This document shows, piece after piece, positions 8,400-16,098 of a stretch of 16,825 nt of DNA. A model generated the notes under the pieces. It did no database searches. It saw nothing but the letters and a program-made list of their open reading frames with translations, and was not told the DNA's origin. The position numbers and the translations under genes were made by a program. The stretch spans positions 1 to 16,825 of the forward strand of contig JBJOIT010000056.1 of NCBI GenBank assembly GCA_046046915.1, given 5' to 3'. Source of the stretch: JBEEJZ01 sp046046915. Its GTDB lineage: Bacteria > Pseudomonadota > Gammaproteobacteria > Burkholderiales > Burkholderiaceae_C. The first letter of the stretch is position 1, and each line of letters opens with the position of its first letter.

Positions 8400-9914
8400 T
8401 CAGGCCTGCAGGGGGATCCAGATTTCAATGCAGGCCCCTCCCCCCTGCTGCTGCGGGCGGTTGTTCAGGCTGAGGTGGCCGCCCCAGGACTGGGCAATGA
8501 GACGCACCAGCACAAGACCCAAACCAAGGCCCCGGGCCTTGTCGGTCAAGAAAGGTGGGTTGACCAAGCCAAGCTGCTCATCCGACAGGCCGGGCCCGTG
8601 GTCCTGAACCCGCAAAATGCCGTACTCGGCGCCGTGGGCTCGATCCGTCAACGTCTGCACGAAAACCGCTGGCCCGGGTGACACATGTACGCCCGCAGAT
8701 GCTGGTGGCGCGGCCTGATCCGAGGGCGGCCCGGCCTGCGCCTCGAAGGCATTGGTGACCAGGTTGAAAAGCACGCGTTGCAGCAAGACCTTGTCGGCCA
8801 GCACCAGCCGGCCTGCCGGTACAACGCCGGGATGCCAGTGCACCGGAACGCCCAATCGACGCCCCTCTGCACTCAGGATGGGCAGGATGTCATCCAGCAC
8901 CTGGTCCAGGCACAGGGGCTCGAGCCGGGGCCGCTGAGACAAGATGAGCTCACGCAGGGCGCCTATGGTGTTGGCCATTTTCGTAACGAGCTTGCGGGCA
9001 CCCGACAAATCGCCCTCCTCTATTGCGCCCGGCGTCTGGGCCTTCAGGCTCAGGGTATCCAGCATGGAGGTCAAGCCTTGCAGGGGCTGGCTGACCTCGT
9101 GAACGATGGCTGCGTTGTACATGGCCAGGCTGTTCACCGCCGAAAACCTTGTGCCGGCCATGATCATTTCGTTCCGCTGGGCTACCACCGCCTCCAGCTC
9201 ACGCGCATGCGCCTCGGCCACCCGGGCCTGGGCCTCGGCACGGGCTTTTGCGGCCTCCTCCCGCAGGCCCTGTGCGTGGGCTTTTTCAAGGATGAAGGCG
9301 CCGTAGCCAACAGCAAAAAGAATGTCCGCGCCAACCACCAGCAAAATGGTCAGATTGGCCTGGGTGGACCAGCTGAACACCTCAAAGCTGCGGGACATGC
9401 TCATCATGAACATCAGGCGCATCAGGTTCGAAACGCCGACGCAGCCCAGCCCAAGCATCAACACCACCAGACCTCGGCTTCGGGTGACGAGCCACAAGCG
9501 GACAAATAGGACCAGCAATCCGATTTCGAGCAGGCTGAGCAGCACCAGGTGAAACACGTTGCCCCAGAAGGCCCACTGCCCAAGGTAGCCGATGAACGCC
9601 ATGACCGAGCCGTAGCAGATCGCAAACCAGACGAGCACGCGCGCACCCACGGTTCGCCCAGTGAGTTCGTAGCGGATAGAGTCCATGAAGAGCACCACCG
9701 CCATGGCCACGCCCACAGCCGAAATCGGCGAGGTGGATTGCAGGACCGCCACCGACACAATGCCCACCGCATTGCTGGCCAAGCCAACAAACCATCGATG
9801 CGAGGCCAGATCACCACGACCCTGCATCAGTATCCAGGCAATCAGTGGCATGCCGCACACCAGCGACAAGCACAACACCAGGAGAAGCTGAAACGCGGGC
9901 TGGGAAATGTTCAT
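8400..9914 (-). CDS. membrane sensor histidine kinase
   Basis: This encodes 504 residues from the ATG at 9914, preferred because the alternative at 9998 would place the intergenic dyad inside the gene; the ribosome-binding site at 9914 is weak. The N-terminal 210 residues hold about seven hydrophobic segments (roughly 8-29, 41-58, 62-77, 91-109, 115-140, 149-170, 187-208), an integral membrane sensor with no large periplasmic loop. A charged Ala/Glu/Arg coiled coil follows (about 210-250). The phosphoacceptor is His272 in the motif IVHEVSQPLQ. The ATPase domain shows the N-box around Asn388 (NLVTNAFEA), G1 DHGPG at 438-442, and G2 GLGLGLVLVR at 462-471. It is divergent from a FixJ-like response regulator gene, its evident partner. 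The signal is unknown. Neighbouring export genes suggest it controls surface adhesion. Confidence 0.92.
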   Translation of the reverse strand: MNISQPAFQLLLVLCLSLVCGMPLIAWILMQGRGDLASHRWFVGLASNAVGIVSVAVLQSTSPISAVGVAMAVVLFMDSIRYELTGRTVGARVLVWFAICYGSVMAFIGYLGQWAFWGNVFHLVLLSLLEIGLLVLFVRLWLVTRSRGLVVLMLGLGCVGVSNLMRLMFMMSMSRSFEVFSWSTQANLTILLVVGADILFAVGYGAFILEKAHAQGLREEAAKARAEAQARVAEAHARELEAVVAQRNEMIMAGTRFSAVNSLAMYNAAIVHEVSQPLQGLTSMLDTLSLKAQTPGAIEEGDLSGARKLVTKMANTIGALRELILSQRPRLEPLCLDQVLDDILPILSAEGRRLGVPVHWHPGVVPAGRLVLADKVLLQRVLFNLVTNAFEAQAGPPSDQAAPPASAGVHVSPGPAVFVQTLTDRAHGAEYGILRVQDHGPGLSDEQLGLVNPPFLTDKARGLGLGLVLVRLIAQSWGGHLSLNNRPQQQGGGACIEIWIPLQA

Positions 9915-9935
9915 GTGAAGTAAAAGTGACCCGCC

Positions 9936-10007
9936 ATTATTGAGTGGGCAAGGCACTCGGCGCTTACCCAAATGGGTAAGGAGATGGGTGGCCGCCATGG
10001 CTACTAT
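9936..10007. promoter_or_regulatory. candidate symmetric divergent promoter of the kinase and response regulator genes
   Basis: The 125-bp gap contains a dyad at 9963-9980. Outward from its centre (9971.5) there is a -10-like hexamer on each strand at exactly 30.5 bp: AATAAT on the minus strand (9941-9936, toward the kinase) and TACTAT on the plus strand (10002-10007, toward the regulator). No good -35 hexamer is seen at the expected spacing on the plus side. That is what an activator bound near -41.5 would need. The hexamers were found by eye, so start sites are inferred. Confidence 0.45.
9963..9980. promoter_or_regulatory. operator-like dyad between the kinase and response regulator genes
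   Basis: This is a perfect inverted repeat with 7-base arms, CTTACCC-AAAT-GGGTAAG. It is 49 bp from the kinase start and 60 bp from the response regulator start. It has no T-run and lies between divergent genes, so a protein-binding site is more likely than a terminator. The obvious candidate ligand is the LuxR-type regulator encoded next to it, which would bind as a dimer. Its 11-base core recurs upstream of the TolC-like gene. Confidence 0.6.
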
Positions 10008-10039
10008 TTGTACTTGATGATTTTGTTCACGAACTGCCG

Positions 10040-10669
10040 ATGAAACCTACCCTGGGACATGTGTATCTGGTGGACGACGACCCCGATGTGCGCCTCTTTT
10101 TAGGCAACCTATTGCACCTGCTTGGGTATTCGGTGGATGTCTATGAGGATGCAGACAGTTTCCTGAGCCGGTCTGTGGACATCGCGCCAGCGGTGCTGCT
10201 GCTGGACATGCGCATGCCCGGGCTGAGCGGGTTGCAAGCCATGGGCCTGTTGCGGGCGTTGGGACGTACCACACCCGTGGTATTTATCAGCGGCGACAGC
10301 CGAAGCCAGGAAATCATCGACGCCATGAAGGGCGGGGCCACAGACTTCTTGTGCAAGCCCTTCACCAAGGAGCAGTTGATCGTCGCGGTCAATCTGGGAT
10401 TGCAGCGGGATTCGGCGGCGCATCAGGATGCCAAGCGGCAAGAGGCGCTGCGTCGCCGTTACGGCACCCTGACCGAGCGCGAGCGTGAAGTATTTGGCCT
10501 GATTCTTATGGGTCATCCAAACAAAACCATCGGACTGATCACGGGCATCCAGGCCGGTACCGCCAAAAAGCATCGGGCCGGCGTGTTCGCGAAAATGGGT
10601 GTGAGCAGCACCGCAGAACTGATAACGACTTGCAGGGGCATCCGCCTGCAAGAACTGGACATGCCCTGA
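10040..10669 (+). CDS. FixJ/NarL-like response regulator (receiver + LuxR-type HTH)
   Basis: This encodes 209 residues. The receiver domain spans about 6-120, with the acidic cluster Asp12-Asp13-Asp14, phosphoacceptor Asp56 in LLLDMRMPG, Ser84 at the conserved Thr/Ser switch position, and Lys106 in CKPF. A linker leads to a LuxR/GerE-type helix-turn-helix (about 141-195) beginning LTEREREVFGLI and containing the recognition-helix region GTAKKHRAGVFAKMGV. All key phosphorelay residues are present, so it should be an active DNA-binding regulator phosphorylated by the divergent histidine kinase. The ATG at 10040 has only a weak Shine-Dalgarno, but the receiver starts immediately after it, so no earlier start is needed. 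Likely targets, from shared sites, are its own promoter region and the TolC-like export operon. Confidence 0.93.
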   Translation: MKPTLGHVYLVDDDPDVRLFLGNLLHLLGYSVDVYEDADSFLSRSVDIAPAVLLLDMRMPGLSGLQAMGLLRALGRTTPVVFISGDSRSQEIIDAMKGGATDFLCKPFTKEQLIVAVNLGLQRDSAAHQDAKRQEALRRRYGTLTEREREVFGLILMGHPNKTIGLITGIQAGTAKKHRAGVFAKMGVSSTAELITTCRGIRLQELDMP

Positions 10670-10711
10670 AAACAGACATAAACCCGGCGTTGAACACGAA
10701 GATGAAAAGTC

Positions 10712-10731
10712 GTTAAGTTCAGTGACTTAAC
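10712..10731. promoter_or_regulatory. inverted repeat upstream of the PP2C gene
   Basis: The arms GTTAAGT and ACTTAAC (7 bp, perfect) are separated by 6 bases. The repeat is 43 nt after the response regulator stop and 27 nt before the preferred PP2C start. It is AT-rich with no following T-run, so an operator is more plausible than an intrinsic terminator. It differs in sequence from the 9963-9980 dyad, implying a different binding protein. A weak promoter reading (TTGAAC at 10690, TTAAGT at 10713, 17-bp spacer) would place the arm over the -10 region. Confidence 0.4.
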
Positions 10732-10758
10732 ATAGTGGGACCAGGGGACAATTTGGCG

Positions 10759-11595
10759 ATGGATAGCCAAAAGACACACGCCATAGAAAAGCAGTGTGCT
10801 AAAACGCTGCAGACCACCAAGAGCATGACACAGGGCTACCGTCTCACCGCATCGACCGGCATCCACAAGGGTGACCGCGACTACCAGCAGGATCAGGTGA
10901 TCTTGTTGCAACACCCGCGCCTGAATGGTTGCATTCTGGCGGTGGTGGCCGATGGCATGGGGGGGCGCACCGGGGGGCGCAAGGCGTCAGACCAGGTCAT
11001 GATGACGGCCAAGCAGCTGTTTGAGCGTTACGACCCCGTGACCGACGATGGCCAGGCTCTGCTGCGGCAGATCACCATGGAAGCGCACCTGGTCATCAAG
11101 CTGACGGCCATAGCCGCGCGCCAGGAGCCGCACAGCACCATGGCGGCATTTGTCATCAACCCGGACGGCGAGTGTTACTGGGCACATGCCGGTGACTCCA
11201 GGGTGTACCACTTCAGCGGCCCCAATTTAGTGCACCGCACGAGTGACCATTCTTACGTGCAGACCCTGGTGGACAAAGGCGAGCTGACCGAGGCGCAGGC
11301 CAACGTACACCCCAAGTCCAACATTTTGGTGGGCTGCCTGGGCACAGAAGAAGACCCGCCGATAGGCACCCACGTCATACAGCGCTTGCAAGCCGGAGAC
11401 ACCTTGCTGGCCTGCAGTGATGGGGTGTGGCACTACTTCACCTCGCAAGAGCTGGGTAGTGTGCTGGCGCGGCTTTCGGCGCGCGAGGCGTCCGAGTACC
11501 TGATCGACGCGGCACGTCGGCGCGCCATGGGCGGCGGCGACAACCTGTCGCTGATCGTGATCAAGCTGGAGCCCTTGGCAGCACCCAGCCGCTGA
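10759..11595 (+). CDS. PP2C-family serine/threonine protein phosphatase
   Basis: This encodes 278 residues from the ATG at 10759, with AGGGG 11 nt upstream. An upstream GTG at 10735 and a downstream ATG at 10825 are also possible; the latter matches the usual compact PP2C core best. The metal-binding and catalytic motifs are complete: GDRDYQQD near the N-terminus, VVADGMGG with metal-ligand Asp65, HAGDSRVY (145-148 GDSR), TSDHSYVQ, CSDGVW (Asp221) and GGGDNLSL (Asp261). The family removes phosphate from Ser/Thr residues using Mn or Mg. It is cytoplasmic, with no signal or membrane segment. It follows the response regulator by about 90 bp, with a dyad in between, so it may have its own promoter. 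No Ser/Thr kinase is in the window, so its substrate is unknown. Confidence 0.92.
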   Translation: MDSQKTHAIEKQCAKTLQTTKSMTQGYRLTASTGIHKGDRDYQQDQVILLQHPRLNGCILAVVADGMGGRTGGRKASDQVMMTAKQLFERYDPVTDDGQALLRQITMEAHLVIKLTAIAARQEPHSTMAAFVINPDGECYWAHAGDSRVYHFSGPNLVHRTSDHSYVQTLVDKGELTEAQANVHPKSNILVGCLGTEEDPPIGTHVIQRLQAGDTLLACSDGVWHYFTSQELGSVLARLSAREASEYLIDAARRRAMGGGDNLSLIVIKLEPLAAPSR

Positions 11596-11601
11596 GCTTT
11601 T

Positions 11602-12267
11602 TTAGGGCGAAAGGGGCAAGGGCTTGCGAGCCGTTGATGCGCTGTCTTGCAACTCTCGCAGTTTTTGGGCTTTGTGGGCCTGGGCCTCACTTACACGGCG
11701 CTCGTGGGCTGCGCGACGGCTGTCGGCTTGAGAGGCCAAGTCCTGACGTGATTGCGCTTTTTCTTGCTGCTTGTTGAGGCGGTTCTGCGCGGCTTGGGCC
11801 GACTGACGCTCGTCGGCAGGCGTGCGTTGAACTTGGGTGTTCTCGTTAACGCGCTCCAGACGCTGCGTGTGCTGCGCGCTAGATTGCTGTCGTTCTTGTT
11901 GTCGGGCAGGGTTTTGCTTATCAGCCGTTTTGTTCTCAAGGCGGGCCAATTGCTCCTTGCCCCGGCGCTGATGGTCGGCCTGCTTTAGGGCCAGCTCTTG
12001 TTGGCGAAGCGGCGCCAGCGCATCGCGCCGCTTTTGGGCCGCATTCTGCTCGCAGGCGGTGACGGCAAAGCGTTGCGCACATTGGTTTTTTTCTGCGGCA
12101 AAAGCCTGATCGATGGCTGCGCGCTGGTCTGCCAGGGCCTGGCGCTGGCGGGCAAGCTCCGCCGGCTGTGATGGCTCGATGACCTGAGCAGAGGCAGGCA
12201 GGGCCAAGAGTGCAATCATGGCGAGCAGCACTGACAAACCGCCCGCCAACCTGGCCCCAAGACTCAT
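11602..12267 (-). CDS. uncharacterised periplasmic coiled-coil protein
   Basis: This encodes 221 residues. The ATG at 12267 overlaps the zapE stop in an ATGA, implying translational coupling. Residues 1-27 form a Sec signal peptide ending in ASA before Gln28. The mature protein is rich in Gln, Ala, Arg and Glu. A first block has two cysteines, Cys63 and Cys72 (NQCAQRFAVTACEQ), followed by RDALAPLRQQELAL; these could form a disulfide. The rest is a low-complexity charged helix or coiled coil to a Pro-rich tail. I do not recognise a functional family. Similar C-x8-C periplasmic proteins are, from memory, annotated as hypothetical in betaproteobacteria. It ends 6 bp from the convergent PP2C gene. 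Confidence 0.8.
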   Translation of the reverse strand: MSLGARLAGGLSVLLAMIALLALPASAQVIEPSQPAELARQRQALADQRAAIDQAFAAEKNQCAQRFAVTACEQNAAQKRRDALAPLRQQELALKQADHQRRGKEQLARLENKTADKQNPARQQERQQSSAQHTQRLERVNENTQVQRTPADERQSAQAAQNRLNKQQEKAQSRQDLASQADSRRAAHERRVSEAQAHKAQKLRELQDSASTARKPLPLSP

Positions 12268-13361
12268 GTGAGCCGGGTGTCCACGTCGCGCCGCTCCAGC
12301 GCCAGGTACTCTTGGGACTGCATTTCGTTGAGGCGCGACACTGTGCGCACAAACTCGTGTGCCATGGGGCCTTCGGTGTAAAGTTCTTCAGCGGGCACAG
12401 CGGCAGACATGATGAGCTTGACCCGACGGTCGTACAGCACATCGACCAGCCAGGTAAACCGCCTGGCCTCTGATGCCATGCGCACAGGCATATAGGGCAC
12501 ATCGCTCAAAAACACGGTGTGAAACTGGCTGGCAATCTCGAGGTAATCGTTTTGCGAGCGCGGGCCGCCACAGAGCTTTTTGAAATCAAACCAGACCACG
12601 CCACCTGCCTTGCGTCGGGCCTCGATGTCGCGTGACTCGATGCGCAACACGGGCTTCTCGTCCCGGGTTTCGGCCAGCTGATCGAATGCGGCCGTCATGT
12701 CGGCATCGGCCTGCTCGCCCAGCGGGCAATGGTAAATCTGCACCTGGTCGAGCGTGCGGCTGCGGTAGTCGGTGCCGTTGTCGACGTTGATGACTTCCAG
12801 CTTGTCTTTCAGCAGGTCTATCGCCGGCAGGATGCGGTCGCGGTGCAGGCCACCGGGATACAAACCGTCCGGATGAAAGTTGGAAGTGGTGACAAAACCC
12901 ACGCCATGCTTGAACAAGGCATCCAGCAGGCGGTGCAGGATCATGGCGTCGGTGATGTCCGCCACATGAAACTCATCAAAGCAGATCAGCCGGTAGCGCA
13001 CAGCCATGCGCTTGCCTAGCTCGTCTAGGGGGTTGACGATGCCTTGCAGGTCTCGCAACTCACGGTGCACTTCGCGCATGAACTCGTGAAAATGCAGCCG
13101 GGTTTTGCGCTTTAGCGGCACGGCATTGAAAAAGCAATCCATCAGAAAGCTCTTTCCACGCCCTACCCCACCAAACATGTACACGCCACGCGGAATCTGC
13201 GGGCGGTTGATGAGTTTTTTGATGGCGTTGGAGCGCTTTTCCCGGAACGCGGCCCATTCTTGGGCGCAACGTTCCAGGGCGTCTATGGCGCGCTCCTGAG
13301 CGGGGTCACTGGTGTAACCCCTGGTTTTTAGCTCGGCCTCGTAGGCCGCGCGTACCGTCAT
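12264..13361 (-). CDS. zapE: AFG1-family ATPase, cell division protein ZapE
   Basis: This encodes 365 residues from the ATG at 13361, 2 nt after the lpdA stop. The frame is open further upstream to 13442, but that part overlaps lpdA and is not ZapE-like. It opens with MTVRAAYEAEL. Walker A is GGVGRGKS (64-71) and Walker B CFDEFH (127-132), followed by ADITDAM and the sensor stretch VTTSNFHPDGLYPGGLHRDR. The length fits the family. In Escherichia coli ZapE is an ATPase that binds FtsZ and is needed for constriction under stress; mitochondrial AFG1 relatives act in respiratory complex quality control. Its tight coupling to the 2-oxoglutarate dehydrogenase genes makes co-expression with central metabolism likely. 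Only weak Shine-Dalgarno sequence precedes the start, consistent with coupled translation. Confidence 0.95.
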   Translation of the reverse strand: MTVRAAYEAELKTRGYTSDPAQERAIDALERCAQEWAAFREKRSNAIKKLINRPQIPRGVYMFGGVGRGKSFLMDCFFNAVPLKRKTRLHFHEFMREVHRELRDLQGIVNPLDELGKRMAVRYRLICFDEFHVADITDAMILHRLLDALFKHGVGFVTTSNFHPDGLYPGGLHRDRILPAIDLLKDKLEVINVDNGTDYRSRTLDQVQIYHCPLGEQADADMTAAFDQLAETRDEKPVLRIESRDIEARRKAGGVVWFDFKKLCGGPRSQNDYLEIASQFHTVFLSDVPYMPVRMASEARRFTWLVDVLYDRRVKLIMSAAVPAEELYTEGPMAHEFVRTVSRLNEMQSQEYLALERRDVDTRLT

Positions 13362-13363
13362 GC

Positions 13364-14791
13364 TCAGAAGTTCAGCGTGCGCTTGTCCACGGCCAAGGCC
13401 GCTTCTTTGGTGGCCTCGCTCAGGGACGGGTGCGCGTGGCAAATGCGAGCGATGTCTTCAGCGCTGGCCTTGAACTCCATGGCCACCACAGCCTCAGAGA
13501 TCAACTCAGACACCTGTGGTCCCACCATGTGCACGCCCAGGATTTCGTCAGTGGCAGCATCGGCCAAGAACTTCACCATGCCGGTGGTGTCGCCCAAAGC
13601 GCGCGCACGACCGTTGGCCAGGAACGGGAAGGTGCCCGCCTTGTACGCCACGCCTTGCTCTTTCAGCTGCTGCTCTGTGCGGCCCACCCAAGCGATTTCG
13701 GGGCTGGTGTAAATCACCCAAGGAATGGTGTTGAAGTTGACGTGACCGTGCTGGCCGGCAATGCGCTCGGCAACAGCAACGCCTTCTTCTTCGGCCTTGT
13801 GCGCCAGCATGGGGCCGCGCACCACGTCACCCACCGCCCAAACGCCGGGGAGGTTAGTTTTGCAGTCGGCATCCACCACGATGGCGCCGCGCTCGTCAAG
13901 TTGCAGGCCCACGGCCTCTGCATTCAAACCGATGGTGTTAGGCACGCGACCAATCGACACAATGAGCTTGTCAGCGTCCAGCTTGATGGCTTCACCCTTG
14001 GCGTTGGTGTAGTTGACGGTCACGCCTTTTTTGTCATTAACGATCTCGCCAACTTTCACACCCAGCTCAATCTTCAGGCCTTGCTTGTCAAAGGCCTTCT
14101 TGGCTTCCTTGGCGATTTGCTCGTCCACGGCGCCCAGGAATGTGGGCAGGCCTTCGAGGATGGTGACTTCGGCACCCAGACGACGCCAGACCGAGCCCAT
14201 TTCCAGACCAATCACGCCAGAACCAATCAAGGCCAGCTTCTTTGGCACCGCGCCCACGCGCAAAGCACCGTCGTTCGACAACACATTGACTTCGTCAAAC
14301 GGAGTGCCGGGCAAGGCACGGGCGTTGGAGCCTGTGGCGATGATGACTTGCTTGGCGGTGATGGCCTCTTCGGTCTTGCCAGCCACATGGATGGTGTAGC
14401 CGCCATCGGCCTTGCCAGCAAAACTGCCACGGCCGTGGAAGAAGGTGACCTTGTTTTTCTTGAACAGGTACAAGATGCCATCGTTGTTTTGCTTCACAAC
14501 GGTGTCCTTGCGGGCAATCATCTTAGCCACATCCATCTTCACGTCCTTGGCGGTGATGCCATGGTCTGCAAAGTGGTGGTTCGCATGTTCAAAATGCTCG
14601 CTGGACTGCAGCAGGGCCTTGGACGGAATGCAACCCACGTTGGTGCAGGTGCCGCCGGGCGCTGGGCCCCCGGCCGCGTTTTTCCATTCGTCGATACAAG
14701 CGACCTGGAAACCGAGTTGTGCAGCACGGATAGCCGCAATGTAGCCACCGGGGCCACCGCCAATGACGACGACGTCGAATTGTTTGCTCAT
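13364..14791 (-). CDS. lpdA: dihydrolipoyl dehydrogenase (E3 of the 2-oxoglutarate dehydrogenase complex)
   Basis: This encodes 475 residues. It reoxidises dihydrolipoamide on E2, passing electrons through FAD and a disulfide to NAD. The FAD-binding motif GGGPGG is at 11-16, the redox disulfide Cys49/Cys54 in GGTCTNVGCIPSKAL, the NAD-binding GSGVIG at 190-195, and the catalytic His454-Glu459 pair in HAHPSLSEA. A longer loop before the disulfide (EWKNAAGGPAPGG) is, from memory, common in betaproteobacterial E3. A clear AAGGGG precedes the ATG. It lies 14 nt after sucB and 2 nt before zapE, in one operon. The name odhL is also used for this gene in the same context. Confidence 0.97.
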   Translation of the reverse strand: MSKQFDVVVIGGGPGGYIAAIRAAQLGFQVACIDEWKNAAGGPAPGGTCTNVGCIPSKALLQSSEHFEHANHHFADHGITAKDVKMDVAKMIARKDTVVKQNNDGILYLFKKNKVTFFHGRGSFAGKADGGYTIHVAGKTEEAITAKQVIIATGSNARALPGTPFDEVNVLSNDGALRVGAVPKKLALIGSGVIGLEMGSVWRRLGAEVTILEGLPTFLGAVDEQIAKEAKKAFDKQGLKIELGVKVGEIVNDKKGVTVNYTNAKGEAIKLDADKLIVSIGRVPNTIGLNAEAVGLQLDERGAIVVDADCKTNLPGVWAVGDVVRGPMLAHKAEEEGVAVAERIAGQHGHVNFNTIPWVIYTSPEIAWVGRTEQQLKEQGVAYKAGTFPFLANGRARALGDTTGMVKFLADAATDEILGVHMVGPQVSELISEAVVAMEFKASAEDIARICHAHPSLSEATKEAALAVDKRTLNF

Positions 14792-14805
14792 AAAAACCCC
14801 TTCAA

Positions 14806-16056
14806 TCAGATGTCAAAGAGCAAGCGAGCGGGATCTTCCAACGCTTCCTTCATGGCAACCAGGCCCAGCACGGCTTCGCGGCCGTCGATGATGCGGTGGT
14901 CATACGACATGGCGAAGTAGTTCATGGGGCGAACGACGACTTGACCGTTTTCGACCATGGCGCGGTCTTTGGTGGCGTGCACGCCCAAAATGGCCGACTG
15001 GGGTGGGTTGATGATGGGGGTGGACATCATCGAACCGAAGGTGCCGCCGTTCGAGATGGAGAAGGTACCGCCGGTCATCTCTTCCATGCCCAGCTTGCCG
15101 TCACGGGCCTTGACACCGAATTCGGCAATCTTCTTTTCGATCTCGGCAAAGCTCATCTGGTCGGCGTTGCGCAAAATGGGCACCACCAGACCGCGTGGGG
15201 AGCCCACAGCGATACCGATGTCGAAGTAGCCGTGGTAGACGATGTCATTGCCGTCCACCGAAGCGTTCAGCACGGGGAACTTCTTCAGGGCGTGCACAGC
15301 AGCCTTGACGAAGAAGCTCATGAAGCCGAGCTTGACGCCATGTTCCTTCTCGAAACGGTCTTGCATGCGCTTGCGCATTTCCATGACCGGGGCCATGTTG
15401 ATTTCGTTGAAGGTGGTCAGGATGGCATTGGTGCTCTGCGACTGCAGCAGACGCTCGGCCACGCGAGCCCGCAGACGGGTCATGGGCACGCGCTGTTCGG
15501 GACGGTCGCCCAGATTGACAGCGGGACCAGCCACTTGCGGCAGCGCCTTGGTGGGCACGCCAGTGGGGATGGCCACAGCCGCAGCGGCGGGCTTGGAAGC
15601 ACCAGCAGCTACTGCGCCCAGCACGTCGCCCTTGGTCACACGGCCGTCTTTGCCGGTACCGGCCACAGCACTCACCGACAGATTGTTGTCAGCCAGCAGC
15701 TTGGCAGCAGCGGGCATGGCCACTGCAGATTTGTCTGCGGATGCAGCTGCGGGCGCAGCCACAGGCGCGGCAGCGGGTGCAGCAGCTGCGGGAGCGGCCA
15801 CAGCGCCTGCCACCGCAGCGGTGTCGATGCGTGCAATCAGCTGATCAGCAGCAACGGTGGAGCCGTCGCCTGCAATGATTTCCACCAGAACGCCGGCGCT
15901 GGGGGCGGGCACTTCCAGAACAACCTTGTCGGTCTCGACGTCGATCAGGATTTCATCAGAGGCCACGGCCTCACCCACTTTTTTCTTCCACTGCAGCAAG
16001 GTGGCTTCGGCCACTGATTCGGACAGCTGCGGAACTTTGACTTCTACGATTGCCAT
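14806..16056 (-). CDS. sucB: 2-oxoglutarate dehydrogenase E2, dihydrolipoyllysine succinyltransferase
   Basis: This encodes 416 residues. It transfers the succinyl group from E1 via a lipoyl arm to CoA and forms the core of the complex. The lipoyl domain (1-78) carries the modified Lys44 in VETDKVV. An Ala/Pro-rich flexible linker follows (about 80-110). The peripheral-subunit-binding domain is at about 112-150 (MPAAAKLLADNNL, GTGKDGRVTKGDVL). The catalytic domain runs from about 188 to the end, with active-site His387 and Asp391 in DHRIIDG. A single lipoyl domain and this active site fit the succinyltransferase rather than the pyruvate E2. GGAAG-type ribosome binding (GGAAG, 6 nt) precedes the ATG. 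It is also called odhB. Confidence 0.97.
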   Translation of the reverse strand: MAIVEVKVPQLSESVAEATLLQWKKKVGEAVASDEILIDVETDKVVLEVPAPSAGVLVEIIAGDGSTVAADQLIARIDTAAVAGAVAAPAAAAPAAAPVAAPAAASADKSAVAMPAAAKLLADNNLSVSAVAGTGKDGRVTKGDVLGAVAAGASKPAAAAVAIPTGVPTKALPQVAGPAVNLGDRPEQRVPMTRLRARVAERLLQSQSTNAILTTFNEINMAPVMEMRKRMQDRFEKEHGVKLGFMSFFVKAAVHALKKFPVLNASVDGNDIVYHGYFDIGIAVGSPRGLVVPILRNADQMSFAEIEKKIAEFGVKARDGKLGMEEMTGGTFSISNGGTFGSMMSTPIINPPQSAILGVHATKDRAMVENGQVVVRPMNYFAMSYDHRIIDGREAVLGLVAMKEALEDPARLLFDI

Positions 16057-16098
16057 TTTTTTCTTCCAATATGTCGTGTTGGGTTTGAGACCGGGTCT

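Noticed and set aside
11596..11604. T-run between the convergent PP2C and periplasmic protein genes as a terminator
   Set aside because: A run of six T follows the PP2C stop, but no stable hairpin precedes it.
13430..14920. 496-codon open frame on the plus strand opposite lpdA
   Set aside because: It lies antisense to a clearly real E3 gene with all catalytic motifs; its protein is His/Gln/Val-rich with no recognisable domain, typical of a codon-bias shadow.
14896..16017. 373-codon open frame on the plus strand opposite sucB
   Set aside because: It is antisense to sucB; the Ser/Gly/Cys/His-rich stretch is the mirror of the Ala/Pro linker, with no family resemblance.
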